From positions 1 to 64,000 of the forward strand of contig DDQE01000050.1 in assembly GCA_002342545.1 (NCBI GenBank): DNA of 64,000 nucleotides. Reading direction: 5' to 3'. The notes beneath the pieces are model-generated. The model had not been told where the DNA came from and did no database searches. It saw only the letters and a list, made by a program, of their open reading frames with translations. Below, piece after piece: positions 32,358 to 42,191 of the stretch. Position numbers and translations under genes: made by a program. Each line of letters opens with the position of its first letter. The first letter of the stretch is position 1. The DNA comes from Caryophanales bacterium UBA2450. GTDB taxonomy: Bacteria; Bacillota_I; Bacilli_A; RFN20; CAG-826.

Positions 32358-34505
32358 ATGAAAAAGAAGAATGCCGACTTTGAACTTATTGATACTCCTA
32401 ATGAAGTAGTCACTTCTGATGTTTCAGATGCGGATTTTGTCTTGCAACAAGCCGATGATTCGATTCATGAACAAAAATTCCAAACTAAACCAACTACTTT
32501 CTTAAAAGACTCTTTAAAAAGATTTAGAAAAAATAAGAGTTCAGTGGTTGCTGCCTTCATTTTAGGCATTTTAATTCTTTTAGCAATCTTTGTTCCTATT
32601 TTTAACACTAACGATGTCAGTAACGCTGCTAACTCTGCTTTAAAGAACCTAGAACCTAAATTATTTAATGGTGGTGGATTCTGGGATGGAACTGTGACTG
32701 TTAGACATAAAGAAGTTGATTATGAGACAGGTTATCCTGATCCAACTTTATATTATAAAAGCGGTATTAGAAATTTAGTTAGAGAAGGTGAACACTTCAC
32801 TAACGTTCCAAACGCCTTTGGTAAAGGCGGATATATTCAAACTGGATTCTATGGTGGATATGGTATTGATCAGTCTTATTTATATTCCACAAACCCAATG
32901 GATAATTCCGCTGCGAATAAATTCGTTTTAGATTTAGAACAATCTCATTTAACTCTCACCAATTTTGTTGCCATGGATGAAGATATGTTAAAAGAAGATT
33001 TAGGCAAAGACGGCGATATTCCTGAAAACTTTAAGTTAGGTTTAACAGGCTTACAATTTGTCTATTATTATGATGAAGAAGAAAAGGCTATCGATTTAGT
33101 CGAACCAAGTCTTACTCATACAATTGGAATAGATGGCGGAGAATCCACTATTGAATTAAACGACTTAATTCTTGCTAATGAAGATCATTTAACTTCTTTT
33201 GAATCATTCTATTTCCGTTTTGTCACATCTAAAGATGCTGATATTACTGCTTCTGACCATGTTTGTTCCTTAATTAAGAGCATGGTTATTACTACAGATT
33301 CTGATGACGATAAAGAACAAATCTATTTCTCGACTAAAGCTGATAAAGAAACTGGAATTGAAGGAATTAGCTTTACTGATGCGATGAAGATGTCTGTTAG
33401 AAGTTTTGAAGTCGGTTCTGGTAGTAAACAACGCCGCAACTGTGGATATTGGAATATTGAAAGCTCCACTAAGAATTTTAAAAACATTTATTTAGCTAAA
33501 GCAGTATACGCTTCATTTACTTATGATTCTTATTCCGCTACTTTAGGCGAAAGAGAAAATGTTCCTGTTAGTAGCTATGATGTTGAAAATTACAAAAGAA
33601 AAGGTTGGGTTGATTACACAATCGATATTATTTACGATGGTTCAACTCCAATTATTGATCCTGATACATTTGAATTTGTAATTTTAAATGAAGCAAAATG
33701 TCCATTTATCAGAGCTCCAGAATATGAAGATGTCAAAGATGTATTCGTTACGGAAAGTGGTAGAGAAGGATTTACTATCTATGGCGACGTCATGTACTAC
33801 AAATATCTTGGCTATGAAACAATGCCAAAATTCTTATTTGGCACTGATAAAAGTGGTAGAGACATGTTTAAATATGTCTTTGAAGGTTTAAGAAACTCCC
33901 TATTACTTGGTGTTTTGACTTTCGTAGTTTGCTTTATTATCGGACTTATTTGGGGCGCTATATCTGGATATTTTGGTGGAGCGGTTGACTTAATCATGGA
34001 ACGTGTCACTGATATTTTAAGTGGAGTCCCTTGGATTGTTTTAATGACGATTATCATATTAAAAGCGGGTAGTAGTTTTGGAACTTTTGCCCTTGCATTA
34101 TGTTTGACTGGTTGGATTGGTACTGCTAGTACCACTAGAACACAGTTCTATAGATTTAGAGGAAGAGAATATGTTTTAGCCTCTCGTACATTAGGGGCAA
34201 GTGACGCTCGATTAATTGCGAAACATATCTTACCTAATGCGATGGGTACGATTATCACTGGTGCGGTCTTAATGATTCCTAGTGTTATCTTCTCTGAAGC
34301 GACTATTTCTTATTTAGGATTAGGCTTTAAGAATTTATCTTCTTTAGGTGTTATTTTATCGAATAACCAATCTGAATTAACTAACCACCCATATCAATTA
34401 ATATTCCCATCCGTAGTTATCGCTTTAGTGATGATTTCCTTTAACTTATTTGGTAATGGCTTACGTGATGCGATTAACCCAAGTCTGAAAGGAGAAGGAG
34501 AATAA
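32358..34505 (+). CDS. oppC: Oligopeptide ABC transporter permease OppC with a large extracellular insertion
   Basis: The 715-residue protein pairs with OppB. The permease core is at about residues 490-715: KFLFGTDKSGRDMFKYV, then the EAA loop EYVLASRTLGASDARLIAKHILPNA. After the first membrane helix (about 65-90) comes an extracellular insertion of roughly 390 residues, making it more than twice the usual 300. Such enlarged OppC proteins occur in some low-GC lineages. The insertion could contact the oversized binding protein. ATG 32358, one base after oppB, is chosen over the in-frame upstream ATG 32322 because the latter lies inside oppB and GGGAGAAAAG stands before 32358. Confidence 0.92.
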   Translation: MKKKNADFELIDTPNEVVTSDVSDADFVLQQADDSIHEQKFQTKPTTFLKDSLKRFRKNKSSVVAAFILGILILLAIFVPIFNTNDVSNAANSALKNLEPKLFNGGGFWDGTVTVRHKEVDYETGYPDPTLYYKSGIRNLVREGEHFTNVPNAFGKGGYIQTGFYGGYGIDQSYLYSTNPMDNSAANKFVLDLEQSHLTLTNFVAMDEDMLKEDLGKDGDIPENFKLGLTGLQFVYYYDEEEKAIDLVEPSLTHTIGIDGGESTIELNDLILANEDHLTSFESFYFRFVTSKDADITASDHVCSLIKSMVITTDSDDDKEQIYFSTKADKETGIEGISFTDAMKMSVRSFEVGSGSKQRRNCGYWNIESSTKNFKNIYLAKAVYASFTYDSYSATLGERENVPVSSYDVENYKRKGWVDYTIDIIYDGSTPIIDPDTFEFVILNEAKCPFIRAPEYEDVKDVFVTESGREGFTIYGDVMYYKYLGYETMPKFLFGTDKSGRDMFKYVFEGLRNSLLLGVLTFVVCFIIGLIWGAISGYFGGAVDLIMERVTDILSGVPWIVLMTIIILKAGSSFGTFALALCLTGWIGTASTTRTQFYRFRGREYVLASRTLGASDARLIAKHILPNAMGTIITGAVLMIPSVIFSEATISYLGLGFKNLSSLGVILSNNQSELTNHPYQLIFPSVVIALVMISFNLFGNGLRDAINPSLKGEGE

Positions 34506-36256
34506 TGGAAGAAAAACAAGTAGTGCTTTCCGTTAAAGATCTTAAGATTAATTTCTCAACAGACTATGGGTATGTTCAAGCTGTTAGAGGTGTCTCTTTT
34601 GACTTATATAAAGGTGAAACCTTATGTATCGTTGGTGAATCTGGTTCTGGTAAATCCGTCACTAATAAAGCAATCATGGGTATTTTAAGTGCCAATGGTC
34701 GTATTATGGGCGGCTCTATTATGTATGAAGGAGAAGACTTAACTAAAGTTAGTGAAGACGAGTTCCATCGTATTAGAGGCCATAAAATTGGAATGATTTT
34801 CCAAGATCCTTTATCATCTTTAAACCCAATCGTTCGTATTGGCAAACAAATTACTGAAGCGATGTTAATTAATAACTCTAAACTCAAGAGAATGTTTAAC
34901 GATAAAGTCGCTGATGAATTAGTAGCCTATAAAAACGCTCAAACAGAATATAAATCTTTATTAGCGGCTAGAAAAGAAAAATTAAAATTCACCAAAGGTG
35001 AAGCTAAAAAAGAAAAAACGAAAATTAAAAATGAACCTGGCTTATTTAAAAGTGGTCAATTCTATACTTTAAAAATTGAATATAATGGTAAAAAATCTCA
35101 TATTAATGAGGAATATAAAGCTAAGATTAAATCTCTTTCAAAAGAAGAATTAGCTTCTCAAGGAGCAGCTTTAAAAGCGGAAAGAGATGAGCAAATCGCT
35201 AAAGTCAGCGAATGGTATAATTCTGAATCTTTAAGAATTAAAGAAGAATACGCTAAATTAAAAGCGGAAGTTCCTCAAAAACTTAAAGATATTAAGGCTA
35301 ATACTCAGAAAGAATATGTCTCAATTAAAGATGAATATAGTGAATCAAAATCTTCTTTAAAAGCGAAATTCGTTCCTTTAATTAAAGAAAATAAAGCAAA
35401 ATACAAAGCTAGAAGTAAAGTTGCGAAAAAAGAAGTTAAAGAATATAAAAAAGAAGTTAAAGAAAAATATTTATATAAAGTTAACTACGCGAAATCATAT
35501 TTAACTGATAAAAAAGAAATAAAAGAAACTTGTAAAAAAGCTAAAGAAGACTACATTTCTTCAATTAAAATCACCAAAGCTCAAGCTAAAGCTAGAGCCT
35601 TAAAGATTATGAAAGAAGTTGGTATTTCTAATCCTGAAAAGAGATTTAGACAATATCCATTTGAATTCTCTGGAGGTATGAGACAACGTATTGTTATCGC
35701 TATTGCCTTAACCGCTAATCCAGATATCTTAATTTGTGATGAACCAACAACTGCTTTAGACGTTACTATTCAGGCTCAAATTTTGGAATTAATTAATAGA
35801 TTAAAAGAAGAGAGAAATATTTCTGTTATCTTTATTACTCACGATTTAGGTGTTGTGGCTAATATGGCTGACCGTGTTGCGGTTATGTACGCTGGTAAAA
35901 TTGTTGAATACGGTACTGAAGATGATATCTTCTATGACCCACGTCATCCATATACCTGGGCGTTACTATCTTCTATTCCTGATATCGATAGTAAAGAAAA
36001 ACTTGAAGCGATTCCAGGTACACCTCCAAATATGATTTATCCACCTAAGGGTGACGCTTTTGCTTTACGTAGTAAATATGCGATGGCTATTGACTTTAAA
36101 AAAGAGCCACCAATGTTTAAAATTAGCGATACTCACTATGCTGCGACTTGGTTACTTGATCCAAGAGCTCCTAAAGTGGAAATGCCTAAGATTGTGAAAA
36201 CTCGTATTGAGAATTCTTTAAAGAATGCGAAGAAAGGAGTTAGTGTAGAAAAATAA
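34505..36256 (+). CDS. oppD: Oligopeptide ABC transporter ATPase OppD with lysine-rich insertion
   Basis: This 583-residue cytoplasmic ATPase drives peptide import with OppF. Walker A is GESGSGKS, the Q loop is MIFQDPLSSLNP, the signature FSGGMRQR, and Walker B ILICDEPTTALD. The C-terminal extension (HPYTWALLSSIPD onward) is the usual Opp tail. Between the Q loop and signature lies a 240-residue insertion (about 122-362), rich in lysine and glutamate and predicted to be coiled coil, so the protein is nearly twice normal length. Comparable insertions are known in Mollicutes Opp ATPases. ATG overlaps the oppC stop by one base, after GGAGAAGGAG. Confidence 0.95.
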   Translation: MEEKQVVLSVKDLKINFSTDYGYVQAVRGVSFDLYKGETLCIVGESGSGKSVTNKAIMGILSANGRIMGGSIMYEGEDLTKVSEDEFHRIRGHKIGMIFQDPLSSLNPIVRIGKQITEAMLINNSKLKRMFNDKVADELVAYKNAQTEYKSLLAARKEKLKFTKGEAKKEKTKIKNEPGLFKSGQFYTLKIEYNGKKSHINEEYKAKIKSLSKEELASQGAALKAERDEQIAKVSEWYNSESLRIKEEYAKLKAEVPQKLKDIKANTQKEYVSIKDEYSESKSSLKAKFVPLIKENKAKYKARSKVAKKEVKEYKKEVKEKYLYKVNYAKSYLTDKKEIKETCKKAKEDYISSIKITKAQAKARALKIMKEVGISNPEKRFRQYPFEFSGGMRQRIVIAIALTANPDILICDEPTTALDVTIQAQILELINRLKEERNISVIFITHDLGVVANMADRVAVMYAGKIVEYGTEDDIFYDPRHPYTWALLSSIPDIDSKEKLEAIPGTPPNMIYPPKGDAFALRSKYAMAIDFKKEPPMFKISDTHYAATWLLDPRAPKVEMPKIVKTRIENSLKNAKKGVSVEK

Positions 36257-36258
36257 TT

Positions 36259-37776
36259 ATGAATTTTATTAATAGCTCCATTTATCGCATTAAGGCGAAA
36301 TATAAGCCGAGAAAACCAACATTTAGACCTGAACTTAATGAACAAGGAATTGAACTTTCTGTTCGTCATTTAAAGCAGTTCTTTAAGTTTGGCCATGGTC
36401 GTAGTGCTTTTAAAACTAAAGCTGTTCATGATGTCTCCTTTGATATTAAGAAGGGTGAATGTTTTGGAGTTGTTGGAGAATCTGGATGTGGTAAAACTAC
36501 AACTGGTCGTTCTTTAATTAGACTATATAACATTACTTCTGGTTCTGTTTATTTTGAAGGTAGAAGAACTTCTGCTGGATCTAGATGGAATGAAAAAGAA
36601 ATTAAATGGACCAAAATTAGAGGCCGAAGAAAAATTAAAGAATTAAAGAAAGAATTAGCCTCTGAATTAGAAAAAGTATTAGACACAACCGGCTTAATTC
36701 CAGAAATCGAAAAGATTAATGATGAATTATCTAATTTTGAAGCCGAAATTAAAGATATCAAGTCTAGATATAAAGAAAGAATGGATCAAGCTTCTAATAT
36801 TGAAGATGAAGAAGCTAAAGCTTTAAAATTCGAAGAAATTAATAAAGAGCATTCTTCGGAAATCGAAATTCGAAGAAAGAAGATGCTTGAATTAAGTGAA
36901 AAACTTAAAGAATATAAAGCGACTGTTAGAGCTTCTAAAAAGAAAAAGATTGATGAACAAACTCAACAAACCGCGGATGCTTTAAAAGCGGAATATAAAA
37001 GTAAGATTCAAGCTGTTAAAGACCATATCGACGAAGTCGAAAAAGAGCAAATTGAACAAATTGCTCAAATTAAATATGACAACAAACACGTCGATAAGAA
37101 ATTAATGTCGAAGATGCAAATGATCTTCCAAGATCCTGTTGACTCATTAGACCCAAGAATGACTGTTGAAGATATCATTCAAGAAGGTTTACATATTCAA
37201 GGTCAATATAATAAATTCAAGAACTCTCAAAAAGTTAGAGATGTTCTTATTAAAGTTGGTTTACTTCCAGAATATGCTTCTAGATATCCTCATGAATTCT
37301 CTGGTGGACAAAGACAACGTATTGGTATTGCTCGTGCTTTAGTAATGAATCCTAGATTCTTAATTTGTGATGAGCCTATTAGTGCGCTTGACGTCTCTAT
37401 TAGAGCCCAAATCATTAACTTATTAAATGATTTAAAAGAAGAAATGGGTTTAACTATTATGTTTATTGCTCATGACTTGTCGGTTGTTAAATATTTCTGT
37501 GATCGAATCGCGGTTATGTATTATGGAGAAATTGTGGAACTCGCTAGTAGTGATGAACTATTTGCTCACCCACTTCACCCATATACCCACGCTTTACTTT
37601 CTGCTATTCCTAAACCAGATCCACTAAGTGAAAAGAAGAGAACTAGATATGTCTATATTCCTGCTAATGAGCATGATTATTCTAAAGAAGCCCCTAAACT
37701 TGTTGAGATTACTCCAGGTCACTGGGTCTTAGCGAACTCTGTTGAATTAGAGAAATATAAAGAAAAACTTAAATAG
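36259..37776 (+). CDS. oppF: Oligopeptide ABC transporter ATPase OppF with charged insertion
   Basis: The 505-residue second ATPase of the peptide importer has Walker A GESGCGKTT, Q loop MIFQDPVDSLDPR, signature FSGGQRQRIGIARAL and Walker B LICDEPISALD. A charged, helical insertion of about 165 residues (115-282) lies between Walker A and the Q loop, a different place from that in OppD. The two insertions therefore arose separately or face different surfaces. The gene follows oppD after 2 nt and ends in a strong terminator. Confidence 0.95.
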   Translation: MNFINSSIYRIKAKYKPRKPTFRPELNEQGIELSVRHLKQFFKFGHGRSAFKTKAVHDVSFDIKKGECFGVVGESGCGKTTTGRSLIRLYNITSGSVYFEGRRTSAGSRWNEKEIKWTKIRGRRKIKELKKELASELEKVLDTTGLIPEIEKINDELSNFEAEIKDIKSRYKERMDQASNIEDEEAKALKFEEINKEHSSEIEIRRKKMLELSEKLKEYKATVRASKKKKIDEQTQQTADALKAEYKSKIQAVKDHIDEVEKEQIEQIAQIKYDNKHVDKKLMSKMQMIFQDPVDSLDPRMTVEDIIQEGLHIQGQYNKFKNSQKVRDVLIKVGLLPEYASRYPHEFSGGQRQRIGIARALVMNPRFLICDEPISALDVSIRAQIINLLNDLKEEMGLTIMFIAHDLSVVKYFCDRIAVMYYGEIVELASSDELFAHPLHPYTHALLSAIPKPDPLSEKKRTRYVYIPANEHDYSKEAPKLVEITPGHWVLANSVELEKYKEKLK

Positions 37777-37783
37777 TTCGATG

Positions 37784-37814
37784 AAGCCAAGAAAAAAACT
37801 TGGCTTTTTATTTT
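37784..37814 (+). terminator. Terminator of oppBCDF
   Basis: AAGCCAAG pairs with CTTGGCTT around an A-rich loop, followed by TTTATTTT. Confidence 0.92.
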
Positions 37815-37855
37815 CAAAAACGCCCATAGAAAGCGTATATTGCATTTTTTTATAA

Positions 37856-37997
37856 TTGACTAAAATGTTAATTTAAATAATTATTACATAATATAGAATT
37901 ATATATTAATATATATATGCAAAAGAAATATAGGACATAACTCTGTGTTGGAAGGTTTTATAGCCCTTTGTTATTTTTGCGCCTATAGGACAACATT
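37856..37997 (+). promoter_or_regulatory. Promoter and structured leader of the nuclease operon
   Basis: TTGACT (37856-37861) with AATTAT 17 bp later is a possible promoter. The leader contains a 9-base direct repeat TATAGGACA (37929-37937 and 37984-37992), the second copy holding the AGGA ribosome site, and GCAAAA near 37919 complementary to TTTTGC near 37976. I recognise no known riboswitch. Confidence 0.4.
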
Positions 37998-40900
37998 ATG
38001 AAAAAGAACAAAATTGCACTTATTTTATCATCTCTTGCACTTGCTTTAAGTGTGGGAACTTTTATTGGTGTTAGTCACACTAATAATGAAGCTAAAGTGG
38101 CGTTTGCTACTTACACTAACGGAGATGGAGCGACTTATTATAGCGGTATTAGTGATTCCCTTGAAGGCGAATCTCTCAGAAGCGCTCTTCACTCATTAAA
38201 TACTTCTAAACGAAAATCTACAGTGGGATATTCTGCAATGGGTACTTCTCCTGCTGGACAATTTAAATACACTGATTACGTTACTAGTTCAGTAAAATAC
38301 GATAGTAACGGACAACCTTATGGAGATCAAATTGTCTCTTTCTATTCTGGAAATGCGACAACTAAATTTAATAGAGAACATGTTTGGCCTAATAGCCATG
38401 GCGGAAACGCTACTGAAAACGATATTCATATGCCTAGACCAACTATTGAAGCAGAAAATGGCTCTAGAGGTAACTCTTTCTACGTAGAAGGAAAAAAATC
38501 TGGTACTGCTGGTTGGGATCCTGCCATGGAAAGTTTTGGAGAAGAATCATATAGAGGAGATTCTGCTCGTATTATTTTTTACTGCATGATTGCAGAAACT
38601 AAATATCAGTTAATAGAAGCTGATTCTCATTCAACATCAAATAGCAACAAAGACTATATGATGGGCAAACTATCTGATTTGATTAAATGGAATATTAACT
38701 ATCCTGTTTTAGATAGAGAACAAAGAAGAAACGAAGGTGCTGAATACCTTCAAGGTAATAGAAACCCATTTATCGATCACCCAGAATACGCTTGTAAGAT
38801 TTGGGGTAATACAAACTCTACTACAAAAGCCTTATGTGCTAATGCCACTTATCCATCTGTTGCTCATACTGTCGGAATTAGAGTAGATGATGGTTATAAT
38901 ATTGCAACTACCAACTCAACTGCTTATACATTAAAAGTTGGTGACACAGTTAATTTCTTACCATTTGTTGATGGTGCATATAACGCTTCTGTTAGTTGGT
39001 CATTAACTGATTATTCTGTTGCAAGTTCTACTTACTATAGTAGAGGTAGCTACACTAACGGAGTAACTATTGAAGGTCTTTCTGAAGGTGTTTCTACTTT
39101 AATGCTTACCTATTCTTACGATGATAACGGCACCGCTAAAACCGCAACCGCTCAAGTTCTTATCACTGTTAATTCTAGTGGTGGAGGAAGTGGAGAAGGT
39201 GGCGGAGACGCTAGCGATGTTGATAACGTAAAGACCGCAACTTATACAGTTTCTTCTACTAGCGCTGTAACTTCTAGTGGTACAGTTCCTTCTGGTAGTA
39301 GCGCTAGCTATAGTCAAACTTATAGCACTAAAGGACAAATTACTTCTGGCAAAAACGCTATTTTAACTTTATCTGGATACGATGGGAAAGTTATCACTGG
39401 TATTACATTAAACATGAAATCTAATGGTTCTAGTGGTGGAGGTAGCTTTACCGCTGTAGTGGGTTCTACTAATTTAGCCAATACTTCTGGCGGATTTAAC
39501 TCCTGGTACGATAATGATAGTTATGGCACTTCTTATCGAGATGTTCATGTCTCATTGACTAATGACACTCATATTACTGGTACTGGTGAAAACATTACTT
39601 TAACTATCACTGGTTCTACTAATTCCTTATATATTAACAGTTACACAATTACTTATGGTGACCCATCTAGTGGTGGAGTTGATCCTGAAGAAGTGGTTCT
39701 TTCTTCTATTTCTGTTAGCGGAATGACTACGACATATGAAGTCGGAGACACATTCTCTTTTGATGGAATATTAAAAGCCACTTATAGTGATGGCAATATT
39801 GAAACTGTTATTCCTGATAGTGTATCTACTCCAGATATGTCTACAAGTGGTAATAAAACAATCACCGTGACATATAGTTCAGGAGATATCACTAAAACCA
39901 CATCTTATACTATTTATGTTGCTGAGAAGCAATTAGTGCTTAGTTCTATTGAATTAAACGGTCAAACCACTAGCTACTATGTTGGCGATAAATTTTCTTT
40001 TACTGGTACATGTACTGCTAGATATGTAGATACGGTCGCTGGCAAAAATGTCACCCCAACATCTGTTAGCACACCTGACATGACTACAGCTGGAAATAAA
40101 ACTATTACAGTTAGTTATACTGAAAACGGAGTTACTAAGACTGCTACATATACGATTAGTGTTCAAGCAGTTACATTAACTTCTATTACTTTAGGTGGTT
40201 TAACCACTGAATATTATGTTGGTGATTCTTTAGTTAAACCAACAGTTACCGCTACTTATAATAACGGCACAACTGCAGTAGTTACTGAACAAGCGACATT
40301 TGCTGGATTTGATTCTAGCGCCGCAGTTAGTAGTCAAACTATTACTGTATCTTTTGGAGGACTAAGTAAAACATACACAGTTTCTATTAGTGAGAAACCT
40401 GCTCCTAGTGAAAGTGGATATGTTAAAGTCACATCTACTAGTGATGTTACTGCTGGAGATTATTTAATAGTCTATGAAGCAGGCAATGTTGCTTTTAACG
40501 GTGGATTATCAACTTTAGACGCCACTAAAAATACCATTTCTGTTACCATTTCAGACGGAGTTATTGAATCTAACGCTACAACAAATGCTGCAAAGTTTAC
40601 TCTAGCAAGTTATGATTCTGGATTTTCTATTCGTTCTGCTAGTGGTCTTTATATAAATAGATCATCAAACAGCAATGGTATGGAAACAAGTTCTTCGCCT
40701 ATGAAAAATACTGTTACAATTTCTAGCAGCAATGCTTCTATTGTCGGTTCAGGTGGAGCGTCTCTTAAATATAACAATGCTTCTGATCAAGCAAGATTTA
40801 GATATTATAAAACCTCATCAAATCAAAATGCTGTTCAACTTTATAAGCTTCAATCTGGCTCAACTCCTGTTAGTGAAAAAGTTGTGACTTCTATTTCAAT

Positions 40901-42188
40901 TAGTGATGCAAAAACTTCTTATGTTCAAGGCGACGCGTTTGTTAAGCCAACAGTTACCGCTCATTATGATGATGGAAGTAGTGCGGTTGTGACTACTGCC
41001 TCATTCAGTGGTTATAATATGCAAGAAGTTGGTAATCAAACAGTTACCGCTTACTATACAGAAAACGGAGTTACTGTTTCTGCTACATATTCAATTAATG
41101 TCGCTATGAACACCACGGTAACGACCCCATTATACAAGTTCTATGACGGATCAATTACATTAAAAACTAAACGATCCGATTTAACCAATAATGATTGGTA
41201 TGATATTGAAGGTGTTGTTGTCGGAATTAATGGTTATCAATATTGTATTCAACAAGGTGATTATGGAATTCTTGTCTATAACGAAATTGATAAATACGGC
41301 AATGAATATTTATACACTTACTATAATGGCATTTCTATTGGGGACCATGTTATTATTCATGCACGTGTCTATTCTTATGGTGGACTAATTGAAACTAACT
41401 CTAGAGACAACGCTCAATCTGTTGCTAAAGTTGGAGTCTCACCTTTACCAGACGCTGTTGAATTTGATTCTGTTTCTTCGTTTATGTCTTATAGACCAAG
41501 TGTTCGTGTTTCTTTATCTAACATTGGTTTTGATCAAACTAATTTAGATGCGATAGCGGCTTTATCAGAATCAACTACTGAAGATATCAAATTAACTGCT
41601 AGAGATGTTAATCATACTGGTGATACTGTTACAATTTTTATTCATAGGTCTATTCCTAACATCCCATCAATCGTTCAAAAGCTTAAAACAATAACTGCAG
41701 ATGATACTCTCGACTTTGTTAGATGTTATATTTCGTATTATAACGGTAATCAAATCTCTTTAAGTTCTGCTGATCAAATTGTGATTCATACTCCAAGCGA
41801 AGATAAACTCGCTGCCTGGGGTGTTAACTACTTATTTATTGGTGATCCAGCATATGATGGAGATGGAACTGGTGCATGTAAAACCGCTAACTTATATAAA
41901 GATGCTAAAACCGCTTTATTAGCCTTAGAAAGTGAACAATCTGGAATCATCGAAACTTTACAAAGTGATAGTGCTTATGAAGCCGAACTTGCTAGATACC
42001 TTGCTTGGGCTAGAGCATGTGCAGATTCCGCTCCGTTTGTTAATGATTTCACATTTATGAATAATGCTAGAACTAATTCATTTACCGATATTAGCGAAAA
42101 TGGAACAATGATGATTGTTGTTGTTATTGCTACAATTTCCGCTTTAGCGTTTACTACCTTATTAGTTATTAAAAAGAAAAGAAAATAA
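37998..42188 (+). CDS. Secreted endonuclease I family nuclease with Ig-like repeats and membrane anchor
   Basis: This 1,396-residue protein has a signal peptide followed by an endonuclease I domain (about 45-290). Its active site is visible as REHVWPNSHGG (His128) and ENDIHMPRP. This family cuts DNA or RNA outside the cell. Next come a glycine-rich linker, a beta domain (about 405-555), four or so Big_3-type Ig-like repeats beginning SSISVSGMTTTYEVGDTF, a further beta domain (YVKVTSTSDVTAGDYLIVYE), and from about 1042 an OB-like domain plus helical segment. It ends in a membrane helix and KKKRK. The last 355 residues closely match the tail of the subtilase at 43091. Confidence 0.9.
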   Translation: MKKNKIALILSSLALALSVGTFIGVSHTNNEAKVAFATYTNGDGATYYSGISDSLEGESLRSALHSLNTSKRKSTVGYSAMGTSPAGQFKYTDYVTSSVKYDSNGQPYGDQIVSFYSGNATTKFNREHVWPNSHGGNATENDIHMPRPTIEAENGSRGNSFYVEGKKSGTAGWDPAMESFGEESYRGDSARIIFYCMIAETKYQLIEADSHSTSNSNKDYMMGKLSDLIKWNINYPVLDREQRRNEGAEYLQGNRNPFIDHPEYACKIWGNTNSTTKALCANATYPSVAHTVGIRVDDGYNIATTNSTAYTLKVGDTVNFLPFVDGAYNASVSWSLTDYSVASSTYYSRGSYTNGVTIEGLSEGVSTLMLTYSYDDNGTAKTATAQVLITVNSSGGGSGEGGGDASDVDNVKTATYTVSSTSAVTSSGTVPSGSSASYSQTYSTKGQITSGKNAILTLSGYDGKVITGITLNMKSNGSSGGGSFTAVVGSTNLANTSGGFNSWYDNDSYGTSYRDVHVSLTNDTHITGTGENITLTITGSTNSLYINSYTITYGDPSSGGVDPEEVVLSSISVSGMTTTYEVGDTFSFDGILKATYSDGNIETVIPDSVSTPDMSTSGNKTITVTYSSGDITKTTSYTIYVAEKQLVLSSIELNGQTTSYYVGDKFSFTGTCTARYVDTVAGKNVTPTSVSTPDMTTAGNKTITVSYTENGVTKTATYTISVQAVTLTSITLGGLTTEYYVGDSLVKPTVTATYNNGTTAVVTEQATFAGFDSSAAVSSQTITVSFGGLSKTYTVSISEKPAPSESGYVKVTSTSDVTAGDYLIVYEAGNVAFNGGLSTLDATKNTISVTISDGVIESNATTNAAKFTLASYDSGFSIRSASGLYINRSSNSNGMETSSSPMKNTVTISSSNASIVGSGGASLKYNNASDQARFRYYKTSSNQNAVQLYKLQSGSTPVSEKVVTSISISDAKTSYVQGDAFVKPTVTAHYDDGSSAVVTTASFSGYNMQEVGNQTVTAYYTENGVTVSATYSINVAMNTTVTTPLYKFYDGSITLKTKRSDLTNNDWYDIEGVVVGINGYQYCIQQGDYGILVYNEIDKYGNEYLYTYYNGISIGDHVIIHARVYSYGGLIETNSRDNAQSVAKVGVSPLPDAVEFDSVSSFMSYRPSVRVSLSNIGFDQTNLDAIAALSESTTEDIKLTARDVNHTGDTVTIFIHRSIPNIPSIVQKLKTITADDTLDFVRCYISYYNGNQISLSSADQIVIHTPSEDKLAAWGVNYLFIGDPAYDGDGTGACKTANLYKDAKTALLALESEQSGIIETLQSDSAYEAELARYLAWARACADSAPFVNDFTFMNNARTNSFTDISENGTMMIVVVIATISALAFTTLLVIKKKRK

Positions 42189-42191
42189 TTG

